Source of the DNA: Desulfatibacillum sp.
GTDB taxonomy: Bacteria; Desulfobacterota; Desulfobacteria; Desulfobacterales; SpSt-501
Length of the DNA: 64,000 nucleotides
NCBI GenBank assembly: GCA_020725555.1
Contig: DYEU01000034.1
Location: 62,001-126,000, forward strand
Reading direction: 5' to 3'
The position numbers and the translations under genes were made by a program. Position 1 is the first letter of the stretch; the number at the start of each line of letters is the position of its first letter. A model generated the notes under the pieces. That model was not told where the DNA came from. It was given only the letters and a program-made list of their open reading frames with translations, and searched no databases. Below, piece by piece: positions 8,536 through 16,652 of this stretch.

Positions 8536-9075
8536 GTGAACGCCCTGCTGCGGTTTTTTTCCGCCGTCGACCGCCTGAACGACGTCGTGGGCAAGGCGGT
8601 CTCGTTTCTGGTCTATCCCCTGATCGCGATCCTGGTCTGGGAGGTGACCCTGCGCTACCTGTTCAACGCCCCGACCATCTGGGCTCACGAGCTGAGCGCG
8701 CTCCTTTACGCGGTCTTCTTTCTTCTCGGCGGCGCCTACACCCTGCGCTGGAACGCGCACATCAGCGTCGACGTCCTCTCCGCCCGGCTTCCCCCCCGGG
8801 CGCGGGCGATCCTGGATCTCGCGACGTGGCTTCTCTTCTATGTCTTCTGCGGCGTGATGCTCTGGCAGGGGGGGCAGGCGGCCTGGAAGTCCTTTCTGAG
8901 GATGGAGCGGGCCTCGACCGTCTGGGAGCCCTACGTCTGGCCCGTGAAATGCGTCATCCCCCTCGCGGCCCTCCTCATGCTGCTGCAGGGATTCACGAAA
9001 ACCGCCAAAGACCTCCACCTCGCCCTGACCGGCCGGCAGTGGCCGGATGCGCCGCAGGAGGGTCCCCCCGCGTGA
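8536..9075 (+). CDS. dctQ: TRAP transporter small permease DctQ (system 2)
   Basis: This 179-residue membrane protein starts at GTG 8536, behind a weak GCGGAG. Four hydrophobic segments are seen, with the DctQ-typical RYLFNAPTIWAHE after the first helix (compare RY-x-F-N in the family) and an ALLYAVFFLLGGAYTL second helix. It would form the small subunit of the second TRAP permease. Its TGA overlaps the GTG start of dctM, so translation is coupled. Confidence 0.9.
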   Translation: MNALLRFFSAVDRLNDVVGKAVSFLVYPLIAILVWEVTLRYLFNAPTIWAHELSALLYAVFFLLGGAYTLRWNAHISVDVLSARLPPRARAILDLATWLLFYVFCGVMLWQGGQAAWKSFLRMERASTVWEPYVWPVKCVIPLAALLMLLQGFTKTAKDLHLALTGRQWPDAPQEGPPA

Positions 9076-10388
9076 GCGTCGAAGCCGTCACCCTGCTCAT
9101 GTTCCTCACCATGCTGCTGCTCCTCGCGAGCGGGCTTCCGGTCGTCTTCGTCCTGGGGGGCTCCGCGCTCGTGTTCGGCTACACCGTCTGGGGGCCCGCC
9201 TCGCTGAACGTGGTCGTCGCCGCGGCGAGCGATCTCTTGCGGGCCAACCTCCTGGTCGCGGTGCCTCTGTTCGTGTTCATGGCCTACATGCTGGAAAAAT
9301 CGGGGATCGCCGAAGACCTCTACGGGGCCATGCACCGGTGGATGGGGGGGCTGAGGGGGGGGCTCGCCGCGGGGACGGTGCTCGCCTGCACGCTGGTGGC
9401 CGCGATGAGCGGGATCAGCACCACCGGGGTCCTGATGATGGGGATCATCGGGCTGCCGGCGATGCTGCGGCGCGGCTACGACCGCCGCCTCGCCATGGGA
9501 TCCATCATGGCCGGGGGGGCGCTCGGGCCGCTCATCCCGCCGAGCATCGTGATGATCATCTACTCGCTGCTTTCCGGCCAATCCATCGGCAAGCTCTTCG
9601 TCGGCGGCATCCTGCCGGGGCTGCTCCTCTCCGGCCTCTTCATCACCTACATTCTGATCCGATGTTTCCTGCGGCCGGACCTCGGCCCGCCCCTTCCCCC
9701 GCAGGAGCGGGCCGGCTGGAAGGAAAAGGCGGCCGCGCTGAAAGGGGTTCTCCTCCCCGGGCTGATCGTGCTCGGTGTCCTGGGGTCGCTGTTCGTCGGC
9801 ATCGCCACCCCCACCGAGGCCGCCTCCGTGGGAGCCCTGGGGGCGATCCTCTCGGCGGCCGTCTACCGCAGGCTCTCCCCGGCCGTCCTCAAGGCGGTCG
9901 CCTTCCAGAGCCTCAAGACCGTCTCCATGGTGATGTGGGTCATCTTCGGCGCGGGATGCTTTGCGACCATCTACCAGGGAATCGGGGCCTCGGAGTTCAT
10001 CCAGAACCTCATCAAGGGCTGGCCGGTCGGCACCTGGGTCGTGCTTCTCCTGATCCAGGCGACCTGGATCTTTCTCGGCTGCCTGATGGACGCGATTTCG
10101 ATCCTGATGGTCACGGCGCCGGTTTTCATCCCCGTCGCCCAGTTCCTGGGGGTGGATCTCCTGTGGTTCGGCGTCCTGTATGCGGTCAACACGGAGATGG
10201 GCTATCTGACCCCGCCCTTCGGCGTCAATCTGTTCGTCATGCGCGGCATCACCCAGGAGCTGGGAATTTCCACCAAGGAGATCTACCTCGCCGCCGCCCC
10301 GTTCATCGGCATCCAGTTCCTGGGGTTGGTCCTGGTCATGGTTTTTCCGGGGATCATCACTTGGCTTCCCGGCCTCTTGCTGAAATAA
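9072..10388 (+). CDS. dctM: TRAP transporter large permease DctM (system 2)
   Basis: This 438-residue, strongly hydrophobic protein starts at GTG 9072, overlapping the dctQ stop (GTGA). The open frame continues upstream, but that part is the shadow of dctQ. DctM signatures include MSGISTTGVLMMGIIGLPAM, GALGPLIPPSIVMIIY, TPTEAASVGALGA and the final YLTPPFGVNLFVMRG. It has about 12 predicted transmembrane helices and would be the ion-coupled transport subunit of system 2. The segment around 9344-9362 holds runs of seven and eight G in frame. The next gene, xdhC, follows after 42 bases. Confidence 0.92.
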   Translation: MSVEAVTLLMFLTMLLLLASGLPVVFVLGGSALVFGYTVWGPASLNVVVAAASDLLRANLLVAVPLFVFMAYMLEKSGIAEDLYGAMHRWMGGLRGGLAAGTVLACTLVAAMSGISTTGVLMMGIIGLPAMLRRGYDRRLAMGSIMAGGALGPLIPPSIVMIIYSLLSGQSIGKLFVGGILPGLLLSGLFITYILIRCFLRPDLGPPLPPQERAGWKEKAAALKGVLLPGLIVLGVLGSLFVGIATPTEAASVGALGAILSAAVYRRLSPAVLKAVAFQSLKTVSMVMWVIFGAGCFATIYQGIGASEFIQNLIKGWPVGTWVVLLLIQATWIFLGCLMDAISILMVTAPVFIPVAQFLGVDLLWFGVLYAVNTEMGYLTPPFGVNLFVMRGITQELGISTKEIYLAAAPFIGIQFLGLVLVMVFPGIITWLPGLLLK

Positions 10389-10430
10389 TCCCCCCAGACC
10401 CGGAAGATCCCCTGCAGAGCGAGCGTCGCC

Positions 10431-11513
10431 TTGAACTCGAGCCCGGCCGGATTGTACGAAACGCTGGTTTCCATCCTGGAGGGCGGCGAAACGGCGGTCC
10501 TGGCGAGAATCCTCGCCGTTCGCGAACCGGGGCCGCGGCGGCCGGGGGCGGCGCTGCTCGTGACCGGCCGGGGGCGGCTTAGAGGGACCGTCGGGGGTGG
10601 ACCGCTCGAGGAGGCCGTCCGCGCGCAGGCGGGTCGGGTTCTCCGGGAAGGCAGGACGGCGCTGCTGCGCTACGAGGCAAGGAGCGCCCAAGACTCCGGC
10701 TGCGGCGGGGAGGCCCAGGTCTTCCTCGAGCCCCTGTTCCCCGAAGACGAGGGGGTGCTGCGCCTCTTGCGCGCGAGAAACGAGCTCGTGTGCCGCGGCG
10801 GCGCGGGCCTATTCGGAACCCGCATTCTCGAGGGGGTCCCGCGGCCGCCGCGCTTTCTTATCACCGCCGCAGGCGGGCTGACGTGCTCGGCAGGGGCGCT
10901 TCCCGAGGAGCTGCGGCCGGCGCTCGCGGCGTGCCTGCCGCCGGCTGCGCCCCGCCTGGAGAGGCTTCCCGCCGCAGGCGGCGCCTGGCTCGTCTTCCTC
11001 GAGCCGGTTGTCCCCGGGCCGCTTCTTGTGCTCCTCGGCGCGGGGCACATCGCCGCCGCCCTCGCCCCTTGGGCGCGGCGCGTGGGGTTTCGCGTGCGGG
11101 TCGCCGGCGTGCGCCCCGGGGATGCGGATCCCGCGCGCTTTCCCGACGCCGAGCGCGTGGCCGACGGCGGGGCTGCGGCGCTGCTCGCGGAACTTGCGCC
11201 GGGCGAGCGGCCGTTCATTCTCGTCGCGGGGCCCTCCCACGAGGCGGACCGCGAGCTCCTGGCCGCGGCGCTGCAGGCGGATGCCGCCTATGTCGGCATG
11301 GTGGGAAGCCGGCGGAAACGCGAGGCGATCTTCCAGGCCCTGCGGCGCCAGGGGGTCGCCGAGGAAGCGCTCGCCCGCGTCCACTGCCCGGCCGGGCTTC
11401 CGATCGGCGCCGAAACCCCCGAGGAGATCGCCGTGAGCATCGTTGCCCAACTCGTTCTCGAGCGCTCGCGCGGGGAACCCTCGCCCCGGCCGGAAGAGAC
11501 CCCGCCGCGATGA
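10431..11513 (+). CDS. xdhC: XdhC/CoxI-family molybdenum hydroxylase maturation protein
   Basis: The protein has 360 residues and probably starts at TTG 10431; no ATG or GTG fits the alignment expectation for the N-terminus (LYETLVSILEGGETAVLARI). The N-terminal XdhC domain shows RGRLRGTVGGGPLEEAV and SGCGGEAQVFLEP. The C-terminal Rossmann domain starts at LLVLLGAGHIAAALAPW and ends with the family's YVGMVGSRRKREAIF. XdhC proteins bind sulfurated molybdenum cofactor and insert it into xanthine-dehydrogenase-type enzymes. The Cys usual after GGG (GGGCVE) is Pro here. No molybdenum hydroxylase is in the window. Its stop overlaps the MFS start (ATGA). Confidence 0.85.
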   Translation: MNSSPAGLYETLVSILEGGETAVLARILAVREPGPRRPGAALLVTGRGRLRGTVGGGPLEEAVRAQAGRVLREGRTALLRYEARSAQDSGCGGEAQVFLEPLFPEDEGVLRLLRARNELVCRGGAGLFGTRILEGVPRPPRFLITAAGGLTCSAGALPEELRPALAACLPPAAPRLERLPAAGGAWLVFLEPVVPGPLLVLLGAGHIAAALAPWARRVGFRVRVAGVRPGDADPARFPDAERVADGGAAALLAELAPGERPFILVAGPSHEADRELLAAALQADAAYVGMVGSRRKREAIFQALRRQGVAEEALARVHCPAGLPIGAETPEEIAVSIVAQLVLERSRGEPSPRPEETPPR

Positions 11514-12709
11514 CCCCTTCGCCCGCAGACGAAGCCGCCGCCCCGGCCGACGCCGCCGGCGCGTTCCGGGCGCACCTCGGGGCGCTCGCGCTCTTGACCC
11601 TCCTGTTCTTCCTGAACTTTCTGGCGCGGATCATCCAGGCGCCGCTTCTGCCGGCGATCGAGCAGGAACTGGCGATCTCCCACGCCCAGGCGGGGTCGCT
11701 CTTCTTCTTTCTCGCCGCCGGCTATTTCCTTTCGCTTCTGGGCTCCGGCTTCGTCTCCGCGCGGATCGGCCACCGGCGGACGATGATCCTCTCCGCCGCC
11801 CTGACGGGGATCGCTCTCGGCGCGACGGCCGCCGCGGGGTCGCTCGCCGTCCTGCGGCTGGGGCAGTTCCTCGTGGGGGCGGCCTCCGGGCTCTACCTGC
11901 CCTCGGCCATCGCCACGATCACCGCCGTCGTGCCTCGCCGGCACTGGGGCAAGGCGATCGCCATCCACGAGGTCGCCCCCAACGCCGCCTTCGTGCTCGC
12001 CCCGGTGCTGGCCGAGGCGCTGCTGTCCGTGGTGCCCTGGCAGGGGGTCCTCGCCGTCCTGGGGGCGGGGTCCCTCCTCGGGGGGGCGGTCTTTCTCGCC
12101 TGCGGCCGCGCCGGGGCCTTTGCGGGCGAGGCGCCCTCCTTCGGGCCGCTCCGGGATCTGGCGCGGAGCCGCAATTACTGGGTTCTCGTGATCCTCTTCG
12201 GCCTGGGCATCGGGGGCAGCATGGGCCTCTACACCATGCTGCCGCTGTTTCTCGTGAGCGGCCACGGCTTCGAGCGGGTGTGGGCGAACGGGCTGATCGC
12301 CTTTTCGCGGCTGCCCGGGGTGGCCGCCGCCTTCGGCAGCGGCTGGCTGACCGACCGCTTCGGCGCCGGCCGGACCATCGCCTTCGTTCTCCTGGGAAAC
12401 GGCCTGCTCACCGTGGGCCTGGGCCTTTGCCCGGCGGCGTGGGTCCCGGGGCTGGTCGCGATCCAGCCCGCCCTCGCCGTCTGCTTCTTTCCCGCGGGCT
12501 TTGCCGCGATCGCGCTTGCCTCCCCGCCGGCCGCACGCAACATCGCCGTCTCTCTCGTCACCCCCCTCGGCTTCCTCCTCGGGGCGGGGGCGCTCCCCTC
12601 GCTCATCGGCGCCGTGAGCGAGGCCGTTTCCTTTTCCGCGGGGTTTGCGGCGGCGGGGGTCCTGATCGCCGCCGGGGCGTTTCTGCCGCGGCGGCTTCGT
12701 TTCCGCTGA
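11510..12709 (+). CDS. MFS transporter
   Basis: This 399-residue inner-membrane protein starts at ATG 11510, overlapping the xdhC stop by four bases. A hydrophilic Ala/Pro-rich N-terminus of about 22 residues precedes roughly 12 transmembrane segments. The MFS loop 2-3 signature is seen as GSGFVSARIGHRRTM, and its repeat in the second half is GSGWLTDRFGAGRTI. The family moves small solutes by proton-coupled symport or antiport; the substrate is unknown. Coupling to xdhC and position at the end of the GntR/TRAP run suggest a role in the same catabolic set, possibly export or uptake of a related metabolite. It converges on the minus-strand redox operon with only seven bases between them. Confidence 0.85.
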   Translation: MTPSPADEAAAPADAAGAFRAHLGALALLTLLFFLNFLARIIQAPLLPAIEQELAISHAQAGSLFFFLAAGYFLSLLGSGFVSARIGHRRTMILSAALTGIALGATAAAGSLAVLRLGQFLVGAASGLYLPSAIATITAVVPRRHWGKAIAIHEVAPNAAFVLAPVLAEALLSVVPWQGVLAVLGAGSLLGGAVFLACGRAGAFAGEAPSFGPLRDLARSRNYWVLVILFGLGIGGSMGLYTMLPLFLVSGHGFERVWANGLIAFSRLPGVAAAFGSGWLTDRFGAGRTIAFVLLGNGLLTVGLGLCPAAWVPGLVAIQPALAVCFFPAGFAAIALASPPAARNIAVSLVTPLGFLLGAGALPSLIGAVSEAVSFSAGFAAAGVLIAAGAFLPRRLRFR

Positions 12710-12716
12710 GGGGCTC

Positions 12717-13934
12717 TCAGTCGAGGACGAGCAGCTCCGCCACGAGTTCCCAGAGGTACTGCACCTCGAGCCCCGGCATGCCGCAGGCGTCGCGGAGGGC
12801 TTCGAGCTGGGCGTGGCAGCTGTGGCAGGGGACGACGACCGTCTCGGCGCCGGTTGCGCGGATCTGGTCCATCTTGCGGCGGCCGTAGTGGATGCGCTCC
12901 TCGTTGTACCCCGTGACGAGCGTTCCCCCCCCGCCGCCGCAGCAGGTCTGGAAGGTGCGGTTGGGGTAAAGATCCACCCAGTCGCTCACGCAGCGGTCGA
13001 GGATCCAGCGGGGTTCCTCGAAGAAGCCGTGTCCGAAGCGCCGCTCGGCCTTGCGGCCGTAGTTGCAAGGGTCGTGGTAGGTGACGCGCCGGCGGTGGCG
13101 CGTGGGGTCGAGGCGGATGCGGCCCTCGCGCAGGTATTCGATCAGGAGGTCGAAGACCGTGACGAAGCGGAAGCGCCGCAGCGCCTCGGGGTAGTGCCGT
13201 TCGAACCCGGACCGGGTCGCGAGGTAGGCGTGCCCTCATTCGGGCCAAAGGAGGGTGTCGATCTCGAGCGCCTCCATCTGCCGCAGGATGCGGCCCGCCA
13301 TGACCTTCATCGCCTCGTCGTCGCCGGTGAAGTAGCCCCAGCTCGTTCCCTCCCAGTGTTCCGAGGAAACCGTCCAGCGCTCGCCGGCGGCGTGGAAGAT
13401 CTTCCACCAGTGCTTCAGGTCCTCGGTGTGGGTGTTGACGAGCTTGTTGTGGATCGTGGTGAGGAGCCGCGCCCCCTTGCGGTCGACGGCCACCTCGAAG
13501 CCCTCGAACCCCGCCTCCTCGCGGATTTCGGAGGCGACGTCCTCGAGGATGAAGAGGTAGTCCTCCCGGGGGAGGCGGAGGTTGTTTCCGGTCTCGAGCG
13601 CCGCGGCGAGCCCCTTGTGCAGGATCCCCGGGACGCGGTCGCGCTCGCGGCGCGAGCGCACGCGGCGCACGAGGTCGGCGATCTCGACCCCCATCGGGCA
13701 CAGGGCCTCGCACTTGCCGCAGAGCGTGCAGATCCAGGGCCAGCGGGCCTCGACCAGCGGCTCGATCCGCCCCAGGAAAGCGAGCCGGACGACCTTGCGC
13801 GGGTCGAAGCCGTCGATCCCGGCGACCGGGCAGGCGGCGGAGCACATCCCGCAGGCCATGCACCGTTCCTGGAAAAAGCTCCAGTCCGCGGGGCAGGGCG
13901 GATCGAAATCGAGCGCATCTTCCTTCGGGCTCAT
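12717..13934 (-). CDS. HdrD/DsrK-like iron-sulfur protein, probable selenoprotein (UGA read through as Sec)
   Basis: The minus-strand frame from ATG 13934 to 12717 encodes 405 residues if the single in-frame TGA at 13238-13236 (residue 233) is read as selenocysteine. The N-terminus carries two [4Fe-4S] ferredoxin motifs (CMACGMCSAACP and CTLCGKCEALCP). The C-terminal half contains a CCG domain: DPCNYGRK, TCCGGGGG and VVPCHSCHAQL. The TGA lies in E-TGA-GHAY, where HdrD, DsrK and related proteins have ECGHAY, and reading continues for 172 family-like residues with no other defect. A hairpin follows 16 bases later (separate entry). Such proteins pass electrons to disulfides or similar acceptors. 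It starts one base after the stop of the QmoB-like gene. The alternative is a nonsense mutation or sequencing error. Confidence 0.85.
13202..13219 (-). promoter_or_regulatory. Candidate bacterial SECIS element downstream of the in-frame UGA
   Basis: On the coding (minus) strand, 16 bases after the TGA, CGACCC (13219-13214) can pair with GGGT-T-CG (13208-13202), leaving one bulged T and the five-base loop GGTCC (13213-13209). The loop has the adjacent G and T needed in known SelB-binding hairpins, and resembles the GGUCU of the E. coli fdhF element. The distance to the UGA is within the usual range for bacterial SECIS. The stem is short (six pairs) and the bulged U is on the 3' side rather than the 5' side, so the fit is good but not perfect. 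Confidence 0.6.
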
Positions 13935-13935
13935 C

Positions 13936-15510
13936 TCAGGCTTCCTTTCGCGTCGTGGCCTCTTCCAGGGCCTCCGCCAGGCGGGCGATGGCGGCCGCGG
14001 CCTCGCCGGGCATGTTCGCGGCGAGCGTCCCCCAGGCGATGCGGCCGCCGCCCAGGCCGGCCCGCTCGAGGAAGGCGCGCGTTTCCTCGGCCCGCCGCCC
14101 GGCGAGGAGGTTTCCGTGCCGGGAATGGCAGTTCCCCTCGTGGCAGGTGAGAACGAGAACGCCGTCCGCCCCGCGGGAAAACGCCGTGCGGATCACCTCC
14201 GGCGCAAGTGCGCCCGCGCAGGGGAGCTCGACCACCCGCAGCGCGGCCGGCAGGGGGAGACCGGCCGCGCGCGCCTCCCGGAGCGCGGGGGCCGCCGAGC
14301 GGGAACAGGCGAAGACGCTGATCCGCGGCGCGCCCGCCGGCGCCGTCTCCGGGGGGGGATCGAGGAGCCGCGAAAGCCCGGGGCGGTCGAGCCCCTCGAG
14401 GCGGATCGCCTCGCGAGGGCATTCGGCGGCGCAGACGCCGCAGCGCTCGCAGGCCGGGGGGAGAACCCGCGGCCGCTCCCCCTCGAGCGCGATCGCCCGG
14501 TAGGGGCAAAGCCGCAGGCAGGTGAGGCAGCGGATGCAGCGCCCCGGCTCGATCGCGGCGGCTGCCTGCGGGTCGACCTCCCGGCCGAGGCTCTCGAGGA
14601 CCGCCAGGGCCGCGTTGGCCGCCTCGAGCTCCGGGTCGGACCCCGCAAGGCGGCCGGGGCCGGCGACGACGACCCCGCGGCGGTTGGTGAAGACAGGCAG
14701 GCGGTGGACGTTTTCCGACTGCAGAAAGCCGCCGGGGTCCCGCTCGAGCCCGAGGACCGCCGCGATCTCCTCGGCCGCCGCGGGCGGGCAGGCGGCCTCC
14801 TCGGCGACGACGACGTCGGCGGCGAGGCCGAAAGGTTCGCCGGTTGCGGGATCGGTGAAGCGGATCTCGATTCTCCCGTCGGGGAGCGGCCGGAAGGCGG
14901 GCCGGGTGCGTTCGAACTTGAAGAAACGTACCCCGGCCGAGCGCGCGCGGTGGGCGAGCGCCTCGAGCCCTTCGCCGGCCACTTTGAGGTTGCCGCAGAG
15001 AATGATCGCATGGGCGCTGCGCCGGGACTCGAGCTCGAGGGCGAAGCCCATCACCCGGCCGGAGAGGTCGGGGCGGCCTTCGCGCACGAGCCCGTCGAGA
15101 AAGACGACGACCGGGAGGGGCGCCCCCTCCGGCTGCGGGGGAAAGGCGTCCGTGCGAAACCGGGAGAGGCCTTGCAGCGCGGGTAGGGCGGCCAGGCCGG
15201 GATCGGGGACCAGGGGGAGCGTCTCTTCCCGGCAGGCGACGACGACGGCCTGGACCCGCCGCACCAGCCGCTCCGTCCCGCGCGCCAGGCGGATCTCGAA
15301 ATCCCCCGCCGCCCCGCGGCAGGAGCGAAGCCTCGTCCCGGGAAGCGCTTCGAGCGGGGCCGCGGCCGGGGCGGCCCGGAAACCCGGGGGCGGGGAGAGC
15401 CCCGGGTCGGGGGCGGACATCGCGACCGGGACGCCCGCCGCGGTGAGCAGCTCCGCGACCCGCCAGGCGCAGCGGGAATCCCCCAGGAGGAGCACCCCTT
15501 GCGGCCTCAT
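13936..15510 (-). CDS. QmoB/HdrA-like protein with ferredoxin and C-terminal MvhD domain
   Basis: This 524-residue protein starts at ATG 15510, overlapping the stop of the QmoA-like gene (ATGA). An N-terminal HdrA-like region (residues 1-310) is divergent: the expected GxGxxG nucleotide loop reads LLGDSRCAWRVAELL. Two [4Fe-4S] motifs follow (CIRCLTCLRLCP and CERCGVCAAECP, about residues 330-375). The last 130 residues are an MvhD-type domain (VFACSRSAAPAL, VELPCAGAL, LTCHEGNCHSRHGN), in which the second Cys of the first CxxC is Ser. The HdrA-ferredoxin-MvhD order matches QmoB, which is longer. The likely role is electron transfer between the QmoA-like flavoprotein and the HdrD-like selenoprotein encoded next. 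Confidence 0.8.
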   Translation of the reverse strand: MRPQGVLLLGDSRCAWRVAELLTAAGVPVAMSAPDPGLSPPPGFRAAPAAAPLEALPGTRLRSCRGAAGDFEIRLARGTERLVRRVQAVVVACREETLPLVPDPGLAALPALQGLSRFRTDAFPPQPEGAPLPVVVFLDGLVREGRPDLSGRVMGFALELESRRSAHAIILCGNLKVAGEGLEALAHRARSAGVRFFKFERTRPAFRPLPDGRIEIRFTDPATGEPFGLAADVVVAEEAACPPAAAEEIAAVLGLERDPGGFLQSENVHRLPVFTNRRGVVVAGPGRLAGSDPELEAANAALAVLESLGREVDPQAAAAIEPGRCIRCLTCLRLCPYRAIALEGERPRVLPPACERCGVCAAECPREAIRLEGLDRPGLSRLLDPPPETAPAGAPRISVFACSRSAAPALREARAAGLPLPAALRVVELPCAGALAPEVIRTAFSRGADGVLVLTCHEGNCHSRHGNLLAGRRAEETRAFLERAGLGGGRIAWGTLAANMPGEAAAAIARLAEALEEATTRKEA

Positions 15511-16652
15511 CGTCCGCCCTCCCGTCGCGGGGGGGCGGGCTGCGCCCCGGAAGCGGCGGCCGCCTTGGGGACGGGGTCGAACGCCGGGTCGGCTCGGGGC
15601 CCTTCCCACCCCAGGGCCGCGAGCAGGCGGCGGGCGGCGCGGCGGCTGTCGGCGATCGCCTCGGCGATCGTCATCGGCCGGCGCACGGAACCGGCCGCGA
15701 ACACCCGGTCGCCTTCCTCGGCCGCGAAACCGAAGCTGTCGCGCGGGAGCCCGAGGGGCGCCAGCGTCTCCTCGAGATCGGCCGGGGGCTGCATCCCGGC
15801 CGAGAGGACCACGAGATCGAAGGCCTCCTCGCGGCTCATGCGGCCGGCGTCGTCGAACCAGGTGAGCCGGATCCCCCCGTCCGCGGCGCCGAGGGCCTCG
15901 CCGGGCACGGCGCGGATGAGCCGCAGGCCCCGGCGGCATTCCTCGAGGAAGGCGTCCGGCGCCCGGCCGACGCTCTGGAGGTCGATGTAGAAGACGGTGA
16001 TCTCGGTTTCCGGGTGCAGGTGCCGGATCTTGCGGGCCGCGCGCAAGGCGGCCGCGCAGCAGAAGGCGGAGCACCAGAGGTGCCCGATTTGGGCGTTCCG
16101 GCTGCCGACGCACTGGATGAAGGCGACGCGGCCGGGGACCCGGCCGTCGGAGGGCCGGGTCAGGCGCCCCTCGGCCCGCAGCCGGTCTTCGAGCTCGAGG
16201 TTGGTGAGGACGTTGGCGAACACGCCCCAGCCGAGCGGCCGTTCCGCGGGCGAAAAGGCGGAGAAGCCGGTCGCGACAAAGACCGCCGCCGCCTCCTTAG
16301 CCGGGGCGCCGGGGCCCGGGCCGCAGGCGGGATCAAGCTCGAAGGAAAAGGCCCCGCCCCGGCGCCGGATGCGGGCCGAGGCGGAGAGATGGACCGTGAC
16401 CTGCGGCATCGCCCGCACCGCCTGGAGGGCGGCTTCGAGGAGGCAGGCCCCGCAGTGGACGCAGCCGCTGGTCGCCTTGCAGGAAAGCCGCGCCGCGTGC
16501 CCGCCGAGCCGTGCGGCGCGCTCGACGAGGGACACCGCGAGCCCGCAGCGGGCGAACACGGCCGCGGCCGTGAGGCCGGCCACCCCGCCGCCCAGGACGA
16601 GAACCCGGGGAGGGGAGCCGGCAGCCGGGGGCGATGGGGCCGGTCGGCTCAT
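15507..16652 (-). CDS. QmoA/HdrA-like FAD-dependent oxidoreductase
   Basis: This 381-residue flavoprotein starts at ATG 16652, overlapping the stop of the isochorismatase-like gene (ATGA). The FAD-binding loop VLVLGGGVAGLTAAAVFA is at residues 17-34. A Cys cluster follows in CKATSGCVHCGACLLEAAL. The HdrA-family block is clear: FIQCVGSRNAQ, then WCSAFCCAAALRAARKI and VFYIDLQSVG. Length and architecture (no ferredoxin domains) fit QmoA rather than full HdrA. Such subunits bifurcate or relay electrons with partner iron-sulfur proteins, here the two downstream gene products. The C-terminus is Pro/Ala-rich. Confidence 0.85.
   Translation of the reverse strand: MSRPAPSPPAAGSPPRVLVLGGGVAGLTAAAVFARCGLAVSLVERAARLGGHAARLSCKATSGCVHCGACLLEAALQAVRAMPQVTVHLSASARIRRRGGAFSFELDPACGPGPGAPAKEAAAVFVATGFSAFSPAERPLGWGVFANVLTNLELEDRLRAEGRLTRPSDGRVPGRVAFIQCVGSRNAQIGHLWCSAFCCAAALRAARKIRHLHPETEITVFYIDLQSVGRAPDAFLEECRRGLRLIRAVPGEALGAADGGIRLTWFDDAGRMSREEAFDLVVLSAGMQPPADLEETLAPLGLPRDSFGFAAEEGDRVFAAGSVRRPMTIAEAIADSRRAARRLLAALGWEGPRADPAFDPVPKAAAASGAQPAPPRREGGR

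Noticed and set aside
5902-9018. A 1038-codon open frame on the minus strand opposite the TRAP genes
   Set aside because: It is an antisense shadow caused by very high third-position GC; composition is Gly/Asp/His/Arg-rich with no domain, and the plus-strand TRAP genes are certain.
12717-12989. A separate 90-residue protein with CCGGGGG and PCHSCH motifs
   Set aside because: It is the C-terminal end of the selenoprotein; the frame is continuous with the N-terminal part through the single TGA.
13196-13206. GGTTCGAA-like T-loop as a tRNA hint on the minus strand
   Set aside because: It lies inside the coding sequence of the selenoprotein and no acceptor or anticodon stem can be built. No tRNA, rRNA or CRISPR array was found in the window.
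13236-13238. Nonsense mutation or pseudogene interpretation of the in-frame TGA
   Set aside because: The downstream frame keeps all family motifs, the TGA replaces a catalytic-type Cys column, and a SECIS-like hairpin follows. Not excluded entirely, but less likely.
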